From the NCBI GenBank assembly GCA_004431415.1, contig QPMI01000123.1:1-64000 (forward strand): DNA of 64,000 nt, read 5' to 3'. Source of the stretch: Cyanophora paradoxa (Eukaryota > Glaucocystophyceae > Cyanophorales > Cyanophoraceae). The notes beneath the pieces were generated by a model that saw only the letters and a program-made list of their open reading frames with translations, did not search any database and had not been told where the DNA came from. Position 1 is the stretch's first letter; each line of letters begins with the position of its first letter. Positions 32,838-44,413 of this stretch are shown here, piece after piece. The translations under genes and the position numbers were made by a program.

Positions 32838-34505
32838 CCTCGCCGCGACAGCCCCTGGCCCCGTCGACGGACGCTGCGGACGTCGATGCGCCGGTGGAGA
32901 GTCCGTGGATTCTGCATGGTGGAGAGTGCGCGCGATCGCTGGACTACGAAAAGGAGGGACGATCGGCACGGAGGCCGAATCTTCAAAAGCGGAGGGAGGA
33001 GAAGAAGATGGCGATCCCAACCGCGACCGCAGCGATGTGCTCGTCAGCAGCAGCACCGGGTGATGCCCCGCGACCGGCCCTCGCTCGCGCGCTGGACCGC
33101 GTCGGACCGTCGGGTGATTCCCGTGCCGCCTGCAGCAGCCTTGGCAGCTGGGTGATTCCAGCGTAATCCGTGCGGCCTGATCGAGAGCTGGTGCTCTTTC
33201 CACGTCGATCAGCGCAATCGCGCATCGGAGGCCGGGTGATTCCGGCATGAGCCTCGGCTTGCGTACCTCAGCGACCCAGCACGCCGCGCTCCGCGCGCAT
33301 GAGCAAGGGCGCCAAAGGCGAGCGCTGTCTGCGAGTGCTGCGCGTCCCGGGAGTCCGCCCAACCAGACCGGCGCGCACTTGGCCGCGATCGCCCGGACCT
33401 GCGCATACGGACTGGAGGCGGCGATCAAGCTACATCTCCACGCTGAAGATACGCTCTCTCTCGTTCTTTCCGTCGCATTAGCAGCTCGCCCCCCCGAGAG
33501 TCGCTCTTAGAAGGGAACCATCTATGCGTGTCCCGCGACTCGGCTACCCATGCCAGTCGCCTTGAGAGTCTATGAGCCTTGAGAGTCTATCTTGCTTCCG
33601 ACTGAGAGTCTGTCGCAACCGACTGGGAGTCCGGCCCCCGCGCCGTTCAGTCGTGACCCTTATCGCTGTCCGATGGCCCACGGATGATGTATCCGATGCG
33701 GCGTTGCCCCTTCCAATCCCGGATGATGTATCCGATGAGTCGCATAGCCTGCCATGGCCCGTTGGAGCCCCGAAGAGAGTTGCCTCGCCGGTCCCGAGCT
33801 GCTAGCCTCCCGCCTGAGTGATGGCCCCTGCGGAAGGATGGCTCTGACCGATCCCTCTTGCTGTCTTGCTCAGATGCGGTCACTCGCAATCGAGGCTTCA
33901 AGATGACCAGACTTACCTTGCGTGCCGCGCGTCACACCCGTCTTTACGATGGCCGTGATTGCCCGAGCCGCCCCTCCCCGTCGCTGACGTGCTGTACCCC
34001 GACGTCGATGTCCCCCGGGCCCTGCCCCCTTGCATCCTTTGCCGTTCTCCATTCCTCTTTTGAGTCTTCCCATTTCCTTTCCCGTCGGGTGGTGGTTTTC
34101 TGCCTGGTCTCTTGCTGTGGGATGCAAGTGCCGGTGCCTCTCTGTATGGCCCCCAGGGTCCCATCAGTGGCTTGGCCTCTTCAGACCTCACGCCTCGCTG
34201 CTGCCCTGGATAGCGGGTTCTTTCTCATCCCTGTCCTTTCTCGTGCAGTTTCGTAGTGGCTTCATCCTTACCAGTGAGGGAGATCCCCCCCGGGTAGCTT
34301 TCACCTTACCAGTGAGGGAGATCCCTGTACCCCTCGTTCCCTTGGCGTACCCCTCGATCTTTCGGACGGCCCTTGAGAGTTGTACCCCTTCTGGCCCTTG
34401 GTTCATTGCCAGGCCTAGGCGTTTTCCGTCCCGGCCCCGACCACGTGGGCGTAGTCGTTGCCGTTCCGATGTGGACCACGTGGACGTGGTCTTACCAGTG
34501 AGGGA

Positions 34506-34710
34506 GATGTTGCCAGCCTGGTTTCCACTGAGTCGAGCCGCTCGTACCATGTACCCCAGTCAGTAGTCTTGCTGTACCCTCCGGGACCGCACCACGGCTC
34601 CCAATACAGCCCCACCACCCCTCGGGGCAATCTCGCGTGTAGCGCACGGGCTGGGAGCACAGCTGGGCAGCCACAGCACAGCAGAGCGGGCCCAACAACA
34701 CCAATAATAC
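34506..34710. repeat. 205-bp direct repeat, copy 2
   Basis: Second copy of the segment at 32,633. It is directly preceded by the third of three TTACCAGTGAGGGAGAT motifs (34,269, 34,306 and 34,493), which are absent at copy 1. Near identity implies recent duplication or gene conversion. Confidence 0.9.
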
Positions 34711-34850
34711 TGATCATGAGGCCCATGACAGTGAGCACATGCAATCGTGGCGCATACATGGCAATGTTATAGCGGCAGACGTCGACACCAACTCTACAGA
34801 CTGCCTCGGTGAAGCCGCACTTCGAACTGTGACATGCCACTGGAGCGCGG

Positions 34851-35792
34851 CTAATCGCGATCGTCGCGGAGGTTGTAGTTGCGGGGGAGGCGGCGGCGCG
34901 CGTCTGTCTCGGCCTTCTTCTTGATGCGCTTGAGGCTCTTCTTCTGGCTCGCCGTCGCCCGCTCGCTCGCCCGCGTCGGCTGCGCCACCCCCGCCCCCGC
35001 CGCCCGCGCCGCCGCCGAGGCCGAGGCGGGGCGCCCGAAGGCGCGGCCGGCGAGCTCGAGGGACTCCTGCGCCTCGCGGAGGCGGCGGCGGGCCGACTCC
35101 TGCCGCCGCGCCGCCTCGCCGGCGTGCGCCGAGCAGCCGGCGGCCGGCGCGTTCGCCGACGAGCGGCGCACCCGCACCCCCTCGTCGTCCGAGAGGGAGC
35201 GCCGCGGGGCGGGGGCGGCGGCGGCGGGGCGGGGCGGCGGGCGGCGGTGCCGACGAGGGTCGGGGCGGCGGAGGAGGCGGAGAGGCCGGCGCGGGGCGGG
35301 GCGGGGTCGTCCCCGTCGAGGGAGATGGCGTCGAGCTCGCGCGCCGTGATGGACTCCCGCCCGGGGCCGTCGATGGACGAGAAGACTGGCCGCTCGCTGC
35401 TCGCCGCCGATGCCCACAGCCGCTCCGCCGCCCGCCCCAGCGCCGCCCCCAGCGCCGCCGACGACGGGCCGCCGCCCCGCCCGGGGCGACCCCCGGGAGA
35501 GGGCCCGCCCGCGGGTCGCCGGGGCTGGCGCGGGCTCGGCCCACCGCCCCCGCTCCTCCAGCAGCGGGTCGTCCGCGCTGCGGCGGCGGCCGCCGTGGGC
35601 CGAGCGGCTGCGGCTCCTGCTGCGGCTGTGGCTGTGGCTGTGGCTGTGCCGCCGGCAGTGGTCGTGGCCGGCGCTGCGGCTGCGGCCGCGCGAGGACCCC
35701 GCGCTCGCTCGCCGCCCCTCCCTGCCGCTCGCCTCGCCCTCCTAGCCGCCCTCGCCGCCGCCAGCCGTCGCTGGCTACGATAGCTAAAGACT
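34851..35792 (-). other. Possible GC-rich coding region, unidentified
   Basis: Minus-strand frames give a believable basic, coiled-coil-like C-terminus (GEAARRQESARRRLREAQES, later SQKKSLKRIKKKAETDARRR) with a stop at 34,851. In another frame upstream lies SSIDGPGRESITARELDAIS. The two parts need an intron or a frame change. It sits directly downstream of ERCC1 on the same strand. No family recognised; composition alone can keep frames open here. Confidence 0.3.
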
Positions 35793-37244
35793 CTACGGAC
35801 TCGAGATCCTCAGCTGGTCCTCCTGGAGAGCGCGCTGGCGCTTTGCTTGCAGCGGCTCGTGGAACGCCTCGTAGATCCGCCGCACCTGCCCCTCGAAAGG
35901 TCAGGACAAGCGCGCAAAAGCAAACGAAGTCACCAGGGCCCGCCTTCTTCTCGCCGAGACCGGGGCAGAGCGCGAGCTCATCCATCGACGCGTTCATGAT
36001 CGCCTTGAGGGACTGCGGCGCGATCGCGAGGAGAGAGTCATTCCGAGCGGCTACTCTAGATAGTCACTCAAGGGATATGTGATCACGGAAGCACATACCC
36101 CAAAGGTTTGAGCGAGGGTCAAGACGTCAGTCTGATGCAGCTCTGATCAGAGGAATTGAGCAAGCAATCACGCAAAAAATTGCACCTTGTTCACTGCCCG
36201 AATCTGTGTGAGAACGTCCTGCAACTGTTTTGTCGTGCTCAGCTGCGCTGGCAGGGTGCACCCGCGCGCGCGAGATAGCCCGAAGCGACGCGACGCACCT
36301 TGGCGAGGTAGTCAGACTCCGGCCTCTCCTGCAGCGCGAGGAGTTCACGACGAGACTGCACGAGAGCAAGGGCCATGTCGGGCACCTGGATGGACTCTGG
36401 GCCCTTCGTCTCGTAGGCGCGGAACGTCTCAAGGTATCGCCCCGCCTCCTCGAAGCTGCGAGCAGCCATCGGCAATCTCCAAAAGAATCAGGTAAAAAAA
36501 AGGAAGCCGGACCTGAAGGCCAGAATCAGGGTCCACTGCTCGTTGATCGCCAGGCGCGAGATCTCCTGCGGCTGGTCGGTCATGGCAGCGAACGGAGGCG
36601 CGAGAATGTCAGAGGGGACAACGAGACCTGTATTGACCGTTGATGATCATCCTGCGGAAAGCGGCGGCTTGGTGGTGTGCGCACGGACTGGGCACGAATT
36701 CGCGACGCACGATGTCGACCTGGCAGAGGAGAAGGCGGAGGCGGAAGTGGTGCCGCAGGTCCTTCATGCGCGTGAAGAGGTAGTCGGGGTGGAGCAGGTG
36801 GTAGCGGAGACTGCTCGGAACTTCAGCAGGGACGCCAGCATCTTAACGAGGATGGAAGAACCTGATGTAGAGGGCGCCTGCGTACTGGCCGAGGATGTAG
36901 TCCGCCCGCACGTCGCCGAACTCGACCCCGACGTGCCGAACGTGAGCCAGCACCGGGTTGCCGCGCTGGAAAATTGAAGCTGCAGGTGAGGACTCGAGAC
37001 TACCGCAACTGGAGCTCGTCGCACACCTGGCGGCGGCTCGCGAGAATGGTGTTGGGCCGGAGGTTGCTGGGCGCCGCCCCGACGGCCGCTCTACCGATCA
37101 AATTCACAGAGTGAACTTGAAAAATGAAAAGCTGGCCCAAGCGCACGGAGGAGCGCCAGCGACGATAGAAGCGGAGACAGCTGTAGCGGATTGAAGGGGG
37201 AGGGCGCAAGAAGGTGGCCCGTTTGGGGAAGCGGGGTCGAGCAT
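35793..37244 (-). CDS. ERCC1: DNA excision repair protein ERCC1 (Rad10)
   Basis: Non-catalytic partner of the XPF nuclease that cuts 5' of lesions in nucleotide excision repair and crosslink repair. Ten exons give 269 residues: 37244-37147, 37090-37027, 36965-36862, 36810-36711, 36571-36513, 36455-36299, 36218-36186, 36131-36099, 36012-35944 and 35885-35793, all in phase. The central domain reads RGNPVLAHVRHVGVEFGD, DYILGQYAGALYISLRYH and FEEAGRYLETFRAYE, as in animal ERCC1. The tandem helix-hairpin-helix end has LALCPGLGEKK and RRIYEAFHEP. Most introns are 38-140 bases with GT donors; the last uses GC. The N-terminus is short and variable, as in other lineages. It is divergently paired with DRC5, 522 bases away. 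Confidence 0.93.
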
Positions 37245-37766
37245 GGCTGCAACAGTTGGGGGCGAGCGCGTGGCGGGTGAGCGGGCGAGCTCCGAAGGGG
37301 CCCGCGACGCGCCTGACGCGGCTGGAGCTGCAGAGACACTCGAAGGAGAGATCGCGGAGTTCACGTTCCCGGCGTGCGAGCTTGCGCTCGCGCTCGTTGC
37401 ACCGCCGCCGCCCGCACCCGCCGTGGCCTGCCCGCTGGCCCGCTTCGACGCGAGCCACGACGCAAAGGTCGACGGGACAGTGCAGCCATCGCTGGACGGT
37501 GGCGCGGGGGCCGAGGACGAGCTCGGGATCTGAAACAGGGGCCAGGGCGCTCTGCGAGATGCCGATTTAGCGCACGCGCGCGTGTCGACCGAAGCGAACG
37601 CACGGCCCAGATGGGGGCGCTTTTGCGCGGCTTGGATACGCGCCAGATGCTTCCAGAGCGGGCGGAGGCGCCCCCGCGCTAAGAAACGAGAAGTTCGGCC
37701 GCTTCTTTTCCGCCATCCGGGTACGTTGTCGCAGCACTGGGGTACAACTGCAACGAACCCGAAAAT
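37245..37766. promoter_or_regulatory. Divergent promoter region ERCC1/DRC5
   Basis: Lies between the two start codons of oppositely oriented genes. GC-rich; no TATA box stands out. A 96-codon frame from 37,243 on the + strand shows no domain and overlaps the ERCC1 start, so it is taken as chance. Confidence 0.5.
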
Positions 37767-40059
37767 ATGAGCGACGAGCAGGGCAGCAGCGCGGCCGCCG
37801 GAGAAGGCCCGGGCGCGGTGGCCTCACCGGAGCCTGCCGGAGCGACCGCGGAGCCAGCGGTGTCGGCTGGGACCGCGCCAGCCGCCCAGTCCGACGCTGG
37901 TGCTCCTCCAGGCAGCGCAGCGCCGTCCGCGCCGCCATCGGCACCCCAATCGGCAGCGGCGGCGCCCAAAGCCGATGGACTGCCCAGCACGTCGCCGCCG
38001 CAGAGTATGCGGACCTTCTCGGCACCCACACAGCCGCCGGACGCGGCGGCAACCGAGCGCGCGCCGTCGGTACATGGAGACTCGAAGGACGGGGGCAAGC
38101 CGAAGCGGAGGAGCATAGCCATGTCCCTCCTCCTGAAGCCCGAAGAGAGTGAGCGGGTCGAAAGCGCGTAGCTAAGCTTGCGGGGCTCACGCGCCTCCCT
38201 CGCACAGCCAAGACAGCGCGTGTGCCCAGCCTCTTCGACCTATGCGTGCTGGCGATGGCCCGTAACTTCAGCAACCTGCGGGACTTCAACATGTATCCGA
38301 AGAAGTTCCGGCAGAAGATTGTCGCGCTGCTCCCGCCCGACCAGGTGCGCCAGTGCGCTCTCGCCTGCGTGAGAGTTTGGTCTGACGCTCGGCGCAGACG
38401 TTGCCCATCGAGGCGGCGGTGGACTGCATCGACGACGAGGATTACTGGAAGCGGTGCGCGCTCTTCAAGTACAAGAACTGCCAGATCGTGCGCCACGGCC
38501 AGTCCTGGAAGCAGGTGCACTGAGTGCGGCGCATTGTAGTCTTGCGCATGCTTAGCCCCTCACACGCCGCGCCCGGCAGCTGTACTGCGAGAACTACCTG
38601 CGGGACGTGCTGGAGGAGTTCGACCCGGCGGTGACGGACATCGACGAGCTGACGCGGCTGCTGGACGCGCTCCGCGTCAAGGTGCGGGGCCTGACGCTCA
38701 AGCAGCTGCCGTCGCACATGGACCTGGCCGTGCTCTTCGACCACCTCGACCTCACCTCCCTCACCCTCACCTACGACATGCGCGACGTGCGCCCTCGCGC
38801 GCAGCCGAGAGCGTTGCTGGCGCTGACGCCGAGCAGGTCGGGATGAACTACGAGCGGTCTCTGTTCGGCATGAAGATGGCGGACTGCTCCTCCCTCGCCA
38901 AGTGCCTCCCGAATCTGCAGGTCCGCGCATCGACGCACGCCGCCCCGCTGCAGCTGAGCCGTGCCGCAGAGCCTGACCTACCTGGATCTGTCCCGCAACC
39001 TGATCGACGACGAGAAGCTGCGCATGATCGTGCAGGGCCTCTCTGAGAACGTCTCCGTGACGCACCTCAACCTCTCGCACAACAAGGTGCCTGTAACCGC
39101 AAGGAGCGGACGAGTCTAAGCTGAATTGAGCGCATGGCAGATCGCGGACAGAGGCGTGCGGGCGCTGGCGCGGCTGCTGGCGGAGGACAGCACGCTGGAC
39201 ACGCTGCTTCTGGCGGACAACCAGATCCACAGCGGGGGGGGCAAGGCGTTCGGGAAGGCGCTGAGGAAGAACGACACCCTCCAGGTCCGCCTCGTTCAGC
39301 TTCAGCCTCCTAAGCATCGCTGAGCGCGCGCAGGTCCTCGACATGCGGCTGAACAGGCTCGGCGACGAGGGCGGCACGCTGCTTCTCGAGGGTGACTTGA
39401 AGTTTCCTTCTCTCTCTCTCTCCTGGGCTCCGATGACGGCTTGCGCAGGCCTGAAGGGGAACACGACCTTGCGGACCCTCAACGTCTCGTCCAACGCGCT
39501 CGAAATCGAGGCGGCGCGGACGGTCGGGCAGGTCCGCGTCTCGGCGTTGTCGCCACGGACTTCGCGTGATCGCCGCCGAAGGCGCTGAAAGCGAACAACA
39601 CGCTCCTGGAGCTCGACCTATCGTGCAACGCCCTGCGCGCCGACGGCGGCCGCCTGGTGACCGGGCCGTCGCCTATAGCCTTTGGGCGCGCCTGACACCC
39701 GGGGCAGGTGAAGGACGGCCTGGACGGCAACGCGACGCTGACGAAGATGGACTTCCGGCTGAACGAGCTCGCGCCCGAGACGGAGATGGCCCTCGCCGAC
39801 GCCCTCAAGCGCAACGAGCTCGCCCGCCGGTCCGCGGCGATCGTGTCTCGTGCTGGATCCGGTCTCTGTCTGACGCTTCCGCAGGGAGGAGCTCAAGAAA
39901 GCAGCCGCAGAGGCTGCCGTGGCGGCGGCGGCGGCGGCGCGGGCGATGGCGGGGCCGTCGCGGGCCGGCCTCGGAGGCTCCCGGCAGTCCCAGCGACCAC
40001 ACAGCACAACCCTTCCCCCGCCAGCTCCTGTCCCCATTTCCGTCGGAGGCAAGAAGTAG
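37767..40059 (+). CDS. DRC5: Dynein regulatory complex subunit 5 (TCTE1/FAP155-like)
   Basis: Leucine-rich-repeat subunit of the nexin-dynein regulatory complex of motile axonemes, which controls dynein arm activity and beating. Twelve exons give 574 residues: 37767-38148, 38208-38368, 38398-38514, 38580-38786, 38837-38920, 38970-39086, 39141-39284, 39334-39391, 39449-39531, 39582-39656, 39708-39829 and 39885-40059. An Ala/Pro/Ser-rich N-terminal extension of about 110 residues is unlike animal TCTE1. Then come SLFDLCVLAMARNFSNLRD, the diagnostic GMNYERSLFGMKMADCSSL, and a row of LRRs (SLTYLDLSRNLIDDEKL, VTHLNLSHNKIADRGV, VLDMRLNRLGDEGG, LLELDLSCNALRADGG, KMDFRLNELAPETEM). The tail is Ala-rich. 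Introns are 29-65 bases. It converges on LIS1. Confidence 0.9.
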
Positions 40060-40450
40060 ATTTACATGCTGTCCTCGCGTTGTCCCCGGCCCTTCCAAAG
40101 ACGCCCTCCATCCCTTTCCAACCACTTGCTTTTTCAATTCCTGTTCATCAAACATTCTAAGCCAACTGCTTATACCGAAAGCCCAGAGGAAAGAAAGGAA
40201 GAGGGGCGGAAGAAGGAAATGCTGGGTGGGAGGGGAAGCTTAAAAGAGGGGGGGGGGGGGGGGGGGGGGGCGGGGGGGAGCTCGGGGACTTTACGGGGGA
40301 GGGTGGGGTGGGGTGGGGGTGGGTGGGGCGGGGTGGTGGGGGTGGGGGGTGGTGGGAGGGGCGGGATGGGGGGGCGGGGCAATGGGAACTCCACGGAACT
40401 GGCCTCGGGGAACCTTCGGAGCTCGGGGAGGGTACGAGGGCGTTGTAATA
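40060..40450. other. Convergent intergenic region with G-run
   Basis: Between the 3' ends of DRC5 and LIS1. It contains an uninterrupted run of 23 G (40,248-40,270), then GGGTGGGG-type DNA to about 40,382 that could fold into G-quadruplexes. No gene seen; the purine-rich + strand runs into the end of LIS1. Confidence 0.7.
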
Positions 40451-42345
40451 TCACTTGCACTCCCAAAGCTTTACCGTCTGGTCTACCCCTCCCGTGGCCA
40501 TGATCGCGGGGTTACTCCTGCAGCTGTAATGGTGCAAGTGGGTGAGAGCGCGCCCGGTGCGACTCGCGGACCGCGCACTTGATCGCAAGGCAAGAGACGA
40601 AGTGAGAGTGGGCCTCCTGCAGCGTTCGCAGAGCCTTGCCGCTCGACAGGTCCCACACGCGAACCTGCGATGCTCGTAAGACGTGGCAGTACTCAACGAA
40701 GTAGTGACAGCAGCGCACCGATTTGTCGTCGCTCGAGGTGAGGAGGTACTTGCCCGAGGGGTGCACGACCACTGACCGCACCCAGTTGTCGTGACCACGC
40801 TGAGGGGCGTCCTTAGCTAGACTCGCGTAAGGAAGGGGCGCACTAACCAGAACCTGCCGGCACTGGCCGGTCGCGATGTCCCAGATCCTCGCCGTCTTGT
40901 CTCGAGACCCTGAAGCCAGAATGCCGCCGCCCGATGCTGTTGAGACTGCCCCAATGGACGTCCCTGCGACGCTTGCTCCGTTCGCCGGTTGCAGGGCGGC
41001 CTGCAGAGGGCGATCGAGGGGAGAAAAACGCTCAGTGATGTGCGCAAGCGCACCGCAAACAGGGCGGCAGCTTGTACTGCCGCAGCCTGCGTCGGAGGGA
41101 AGGCAACGCACTCCACCACGTGGTCATGTCCCTGCAGCACTGCGAGGACCGAGGACCGAATATAAGAGGCTTCCAGTCGTTCCTCGCCGGAGCTTACCGC
41201 CCGTGCATTGTCCCGTCTGCCAGTTCCAAACGCGCAGGCTCTGGTCGCTAGAGCAGGAAGCAAGAAGAGGCGAGACGCCGGTCAATCCGCCCTCCGGCAA
41301 TACGCTCACCCCCCGTACCCACTCTTCGTGACCCTTAAGCGTTCTCAGGCAATATCTGCACCGCGAAAACTTAAAAGGGTCCGAGAAAGCAAGAATAAAA
41401 AGCTTGCCCGGTGGAGACCTCCCAGATCCGAAGGGTCTTGTCGCGCGACGCAGATGCGAGGAGCTCACCGGAGGGCAGGAAAGCGACCGCCGAGACGCTG
41501 TGCTCGTGCCCATTGAGGGTCTGCGGGAGTCTATTAGACACACAGGAAAGCTTCCATTATATCACGAGTCACCTTCGTACACGCGAACGTCTCCATGTCC
41601 CAGAGCTTCACGCTGAGGTCCGCCGAGCACGTCGCTGAAATGGAGCGAGGGGTCTGAGCGGGGCGAGCAGGAAGAGGGACGAACAGCGAACCCATCAAGA
41701 TTCCCGTGTGATCAAAGGCGACTCCGTTCACAGCGCCCGTGTGGCCTTTGAGCGTCCGTTCCAGTGCGCCGGTGTCCGAATCCCACACTCGCACGGACGC
41801 GTCCTCGCAGCCGGAAGCGAGGAAGCCGTACGTCGGGTGGAACGCGACCTCTGCACGTGCGGCTCAGCGAAGCGCAACCACTGATTGGCAGAATGCGCGC
41901 ACGCGTGATAGTGCCACGGTGCCCGGTGAGCGAGCGTGCTGCCGGCGTCCTGGGTAGTTTCTCGCTCGCTAGCTTCGCGCCGGGCTTCCCCGGTCCCGCG
42001 CTCTTCAGATCTTCCGTGAGCTGCTCGACCTTCGCCTCGAGGTCCATGATCTGCGGGAGGGGTTGGATGAAGCGCAGGCGATGCATTCGGCGGCGGGCCT
42101 TCTTCTGCAGCCGCACGACGGAAGTCCACTTCTTCTCGAGCAGCCCGCTCACGCCGTCGTCGTAATCGACGCCGGCCTCCTGCTTCAGCTGCTCTGCCGT
42201 CGCGGCGAAGCCAGCTCCGCGCAGGTAGTCCAGCATCGCCCGGTGCCTGCCAATGGCAGCGAGAGCGCATCAGCGTTGAGATAGAGAGCTTTCCGCGCGA
42301 CCGGGGGGCTCACAGCTCGTCCTTCTGCTTCGTGGTTAGGACCAT
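40451..42345 (-). CDS. LIS1: LIS1 / PAFAH1B1 dynein regulator
   Basis: Cytoplasmic dynein regulator that binds the motor domain and promotes dynein-dynactin assembly. The N-terminus [21 protein letters not shown] is a LisH dimerisation motif. A short coiled coil follows ([15 protein letters not shown]), then seven WD40 repeats, among them [84 protein letters not shown] and [18 protein letters not shown], ending [15 protein letters not shown]. About eleven exons; the first are 42345-42314, 42246-42099, 42050-41903, 41850-41692, 41634-41573, 41520-41408 and from 41355. Two introns use GC donors, and one is exactly 48 bases and stop-free, so read-through would add 16 residues. Confidence 0.95.
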
Positions 42346-42666
42346 CTCAGCGCTCGCTTGCGTGCGCTTCGGGGGCTCTCCTGCGTTGGCACGCGCCCAT
42401 GCCCGACCTGGCGAGCGGTCCGGATACCGAAAGAAGGGCGCGGCCGCTTGACTTCGGGGACAAGACGGTTGCACTGTACCCAGACTGAAACGAACTAAGT
42501 GTTGTCGTCGAACTTCGTCGAACTACGAACTTGAGCTCCGTCTAACTGCACCCTGTGGCAGTCCCTCGATGCACGCAAGCAGCACGTGAAGGTTCGAGCC
42601 TGCAGCTGCAGTCGCCCCACACTCAGCAATCCGCCGGCGCTCTTTAAAAAATTTCGAGCGATAGCG
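42346..42666. promoter_or_regulatory. Divergent promoter region LIS1/DUF1294 gene
   Basis: The 321 bases between two divergent start codons. GC-rich near LIS1, more mixed near the DUF1294 gene (CTTTAAAAAATTTCGAGC just before its ATG). No known element identified. Confidence 0.5.
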
Positions 42667-43363
42667 ATGCTGCCGGCCGCGCTCGCGCCGGCGGCGGCCG
42701 CGTACCTCTCCCTCGCCTCGGCCGTGGCGCTCCTCACGATGGGTCCGCGCCCCCAAGGCCGCAGCGCGCGCTCGAGACGCGGGTGCTGAATCAGCGCGCA
42801 GGATACGACAAGGTGTGCGCCAAGCGCCGCGCCTTCCGGGTGTCCGAGCTTCGGATCGTGCTCCTCACGCTTGCAGGTGCGCCGCGGCACGGCCTGTAAC
42901 GCTCCATCCTGCGGCCGGCATTCATTGGCTTTTTAGGTGGCTACGTTGGCACGCTGTTTGGGATGGTCTTCTTCGCGTGCGTGTCAGCTCCTTGCAATTG
43001 TATGCGTCGCACCAGGCTGAGCCTCTCTTGTTCCGGTCAGGCACAAGATTCGCAAGCTGAAGTTCTGGCTGAGCATCGGCGCCGCCGCGTACGCATGGTC
43101 GCGCCTGCTTCCTGCGGAGCTGGACATCGCTCGGGGCGTCGTCGCGGGTCTTCTTTCCATACTGTGAGCCGACTGCCCCCGCCACCGACCTGCTAGCTAT
43201 AGCTAACGATCTTCGCGTGATTGCCCTCAGGCGCTTCCCCTCCCTGCTGGCACTCGCTGTAGGTGTCTGGTTCCTGACGATGCTCGGCGTGCATCTCGGG
43301 TTCACCTTCATTATTTTCCCGTCCCTCAGCATCCCCTTCATCGCGTGGTGGGCTTATCGCTGA
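42667..43363 (+). CDS. DUF1294 family small membrane protein
   Basis: 148 residues from five exons: 42667-42742, 42802-42876, 42937-42976, 43041-43163 and 43231-43363. The family signature is clear: YDKVCAKRRAFRVSE, then GGYVGTLFGMVFFAHKIRKLKFW (normally FRHKxxKxxF). A hydrophobic N-terminal helix, a second around LRIVLLTLAGGYVGTLFGMVFF and one or two C-terminal ones (LLALAVGVWFLTMLGVHLGF) make it an integral membrane protein. DUF1294 proteins are mostly bacterial, with no firm function; some carry a cold-shock domain, which is absent here. The Arg of the usual FRHK motif is Ala, a result of the exon joint chosen. Confidence 0.78.
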
Positions 43364-43655
43364 ACATAAATGCAACTCCTACAATTGCAATCTTCGCCTG
43401 CGCGAAATCGAATAGAGATATTGATAGTCTGAGCCTATATCAGCTAATAGACATGGCTAGGCACGCGGCCATGAAAACAGTGGCACATACAGTGCTCTTA
43501 AGCTTCGAGTCGTTGAATTTTCGAAATGCTTGCAATTGAGGGAATCTGAGAGGCTATCGCTGTACATGTCGTTCTACGTAGCCTTTGAGAACTCGATCTT
43601 GTCGATCTTAACCTGCACGCTGCATCAGCGGAGTGGCTCGGTGGATTCCGGCAGA
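43364..43655. other. Convergent intergenic region DUF1294 gene/VPS29
   Basis: AT-richer, about 290 bases, probably holding both 3' UTRs. No gene recognised. Confidence 0.5.
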
Positions 43656-44413
43656 TCAGCGGCCGCCCACCTCGGTTTCCGTCTCCAGCTGGTAGACGTA
43701 CGCGACGCTACTCGAGCCCTGGATGTCCATGAGCACGAAGCTCGGCTTGACGTCCCTGCAATGCACTTCAGAATGGATTGCGATGGATCCTCTTCTATAT
43801 TCGCACGTGCTGAGGATGGAGAAGGCGCCGGTCGCCGAGCCCGGATTCACGAAGAGCTTCTTCTCGTACTGGATGGCGCTGAAAGCGTGCGTGTGCCCTG
43901 TGACGAGGACGTCGACGTCGAGCTGACGCTGCAGCTGGGCGAGCGCCTCCGAGTCGCCCCACGGCACGATCTGGTGGCCGTGGCACACGCCAATCTTGAA
44001 GGCGCCGACCGTCACGACCTTGCTCTCCGGCCACTGCTGCCCCTGCGGACTGCGCTGAGCTAGGCTTCGAATGATGGGCGGGCTGTAGGAGCGCCGTGCG
44101 CACGTCGTCGAAATCGCCGCGGACGACGTGCACCTCGGGGGCGAGCGAGCGCAGGTAGTCGTAAACCTCCTTCGTGCAGAGGTTCCCCGTGCAAACGATG
44201 TGCTGAATCTTGTTGGGGACCTGCGCGTACGTGCGTGAGGCGCCCCGAATGTGGTTCTTGAGCGCGGCGGGGCTGAACCAGGAGCGACTTGAACTTGGCC
44301 GGGAGGTCCGCGACGCGGTGCGGAATGTGAAAGTCGCCGATGAAGAGGACGAGCTGTGGAAGGGCGGTCGGGACGCCAGGATAGACGGCGCCGCGCCGCA
44401 GTCGCACCACCAT
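43656..44413 (-). CDS. VPS29: Retromer subunit VPS29
   Basis: Metallophosphoesterase-fold subunit of retromer, which sorts cargo from endosomes to the Golgi or plasma membrane. Five exons give 177 residues (human 182): 44413-44408, 44353-44279, 44220-44104, 44042-43807 and 43755-43656. The sequence opens [15 protein letters not shown] and keeps [74 protein letters not shown] and [10 protein letters not shown]. The first coding exon is only six bases (ATG GTG), split by a 54-base GTGCG intron, which makes the N-terminus match exactly. It faces away from the giant repeat gene, 441 bases apart. Confidence 0.96.

Larger units (their letters stand above)
30023..34850. other. Gene-poor, low-complexity region
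   Basis: I see no supportable gene. The region holds C-runs (20 C at 31,816-31,835; 14 C at 31,894-31,907), CAG/AGC-rich tandem repeats (31,150-31,250), a doubled CCTGTTCTGAATCGGCAC near 32,056-32,094, GGAGCACAGTCCAGTC repeats near 32,475-32,510, TGAGAGTCT repeats near 33,560-33,630, and two copies of CGGATGATGTATCCGATG near 33,681 and 33,719. Open frames in it follow GC-rich composition and do not resemble known domains. Confidence 0.5.

Noticed and set aside
34714-35997. 427-codon minus-strand frame running from ERCC1 sequence into proline/arginine-rich sequence
   Set aside because: Only its first part is a true ERCC1 exon; it then reads through an intron and past the gene in the wrong frame.
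37243-37533. 96-codon plus-strand frame beginning MAATVGGERVAG
   Set aside because: It overlaps the ERCC1 start codon on the other strand (shared CATG), has Ala/Pro-rich composition and no domain; ERCC1 exon phase and homology are decisive.
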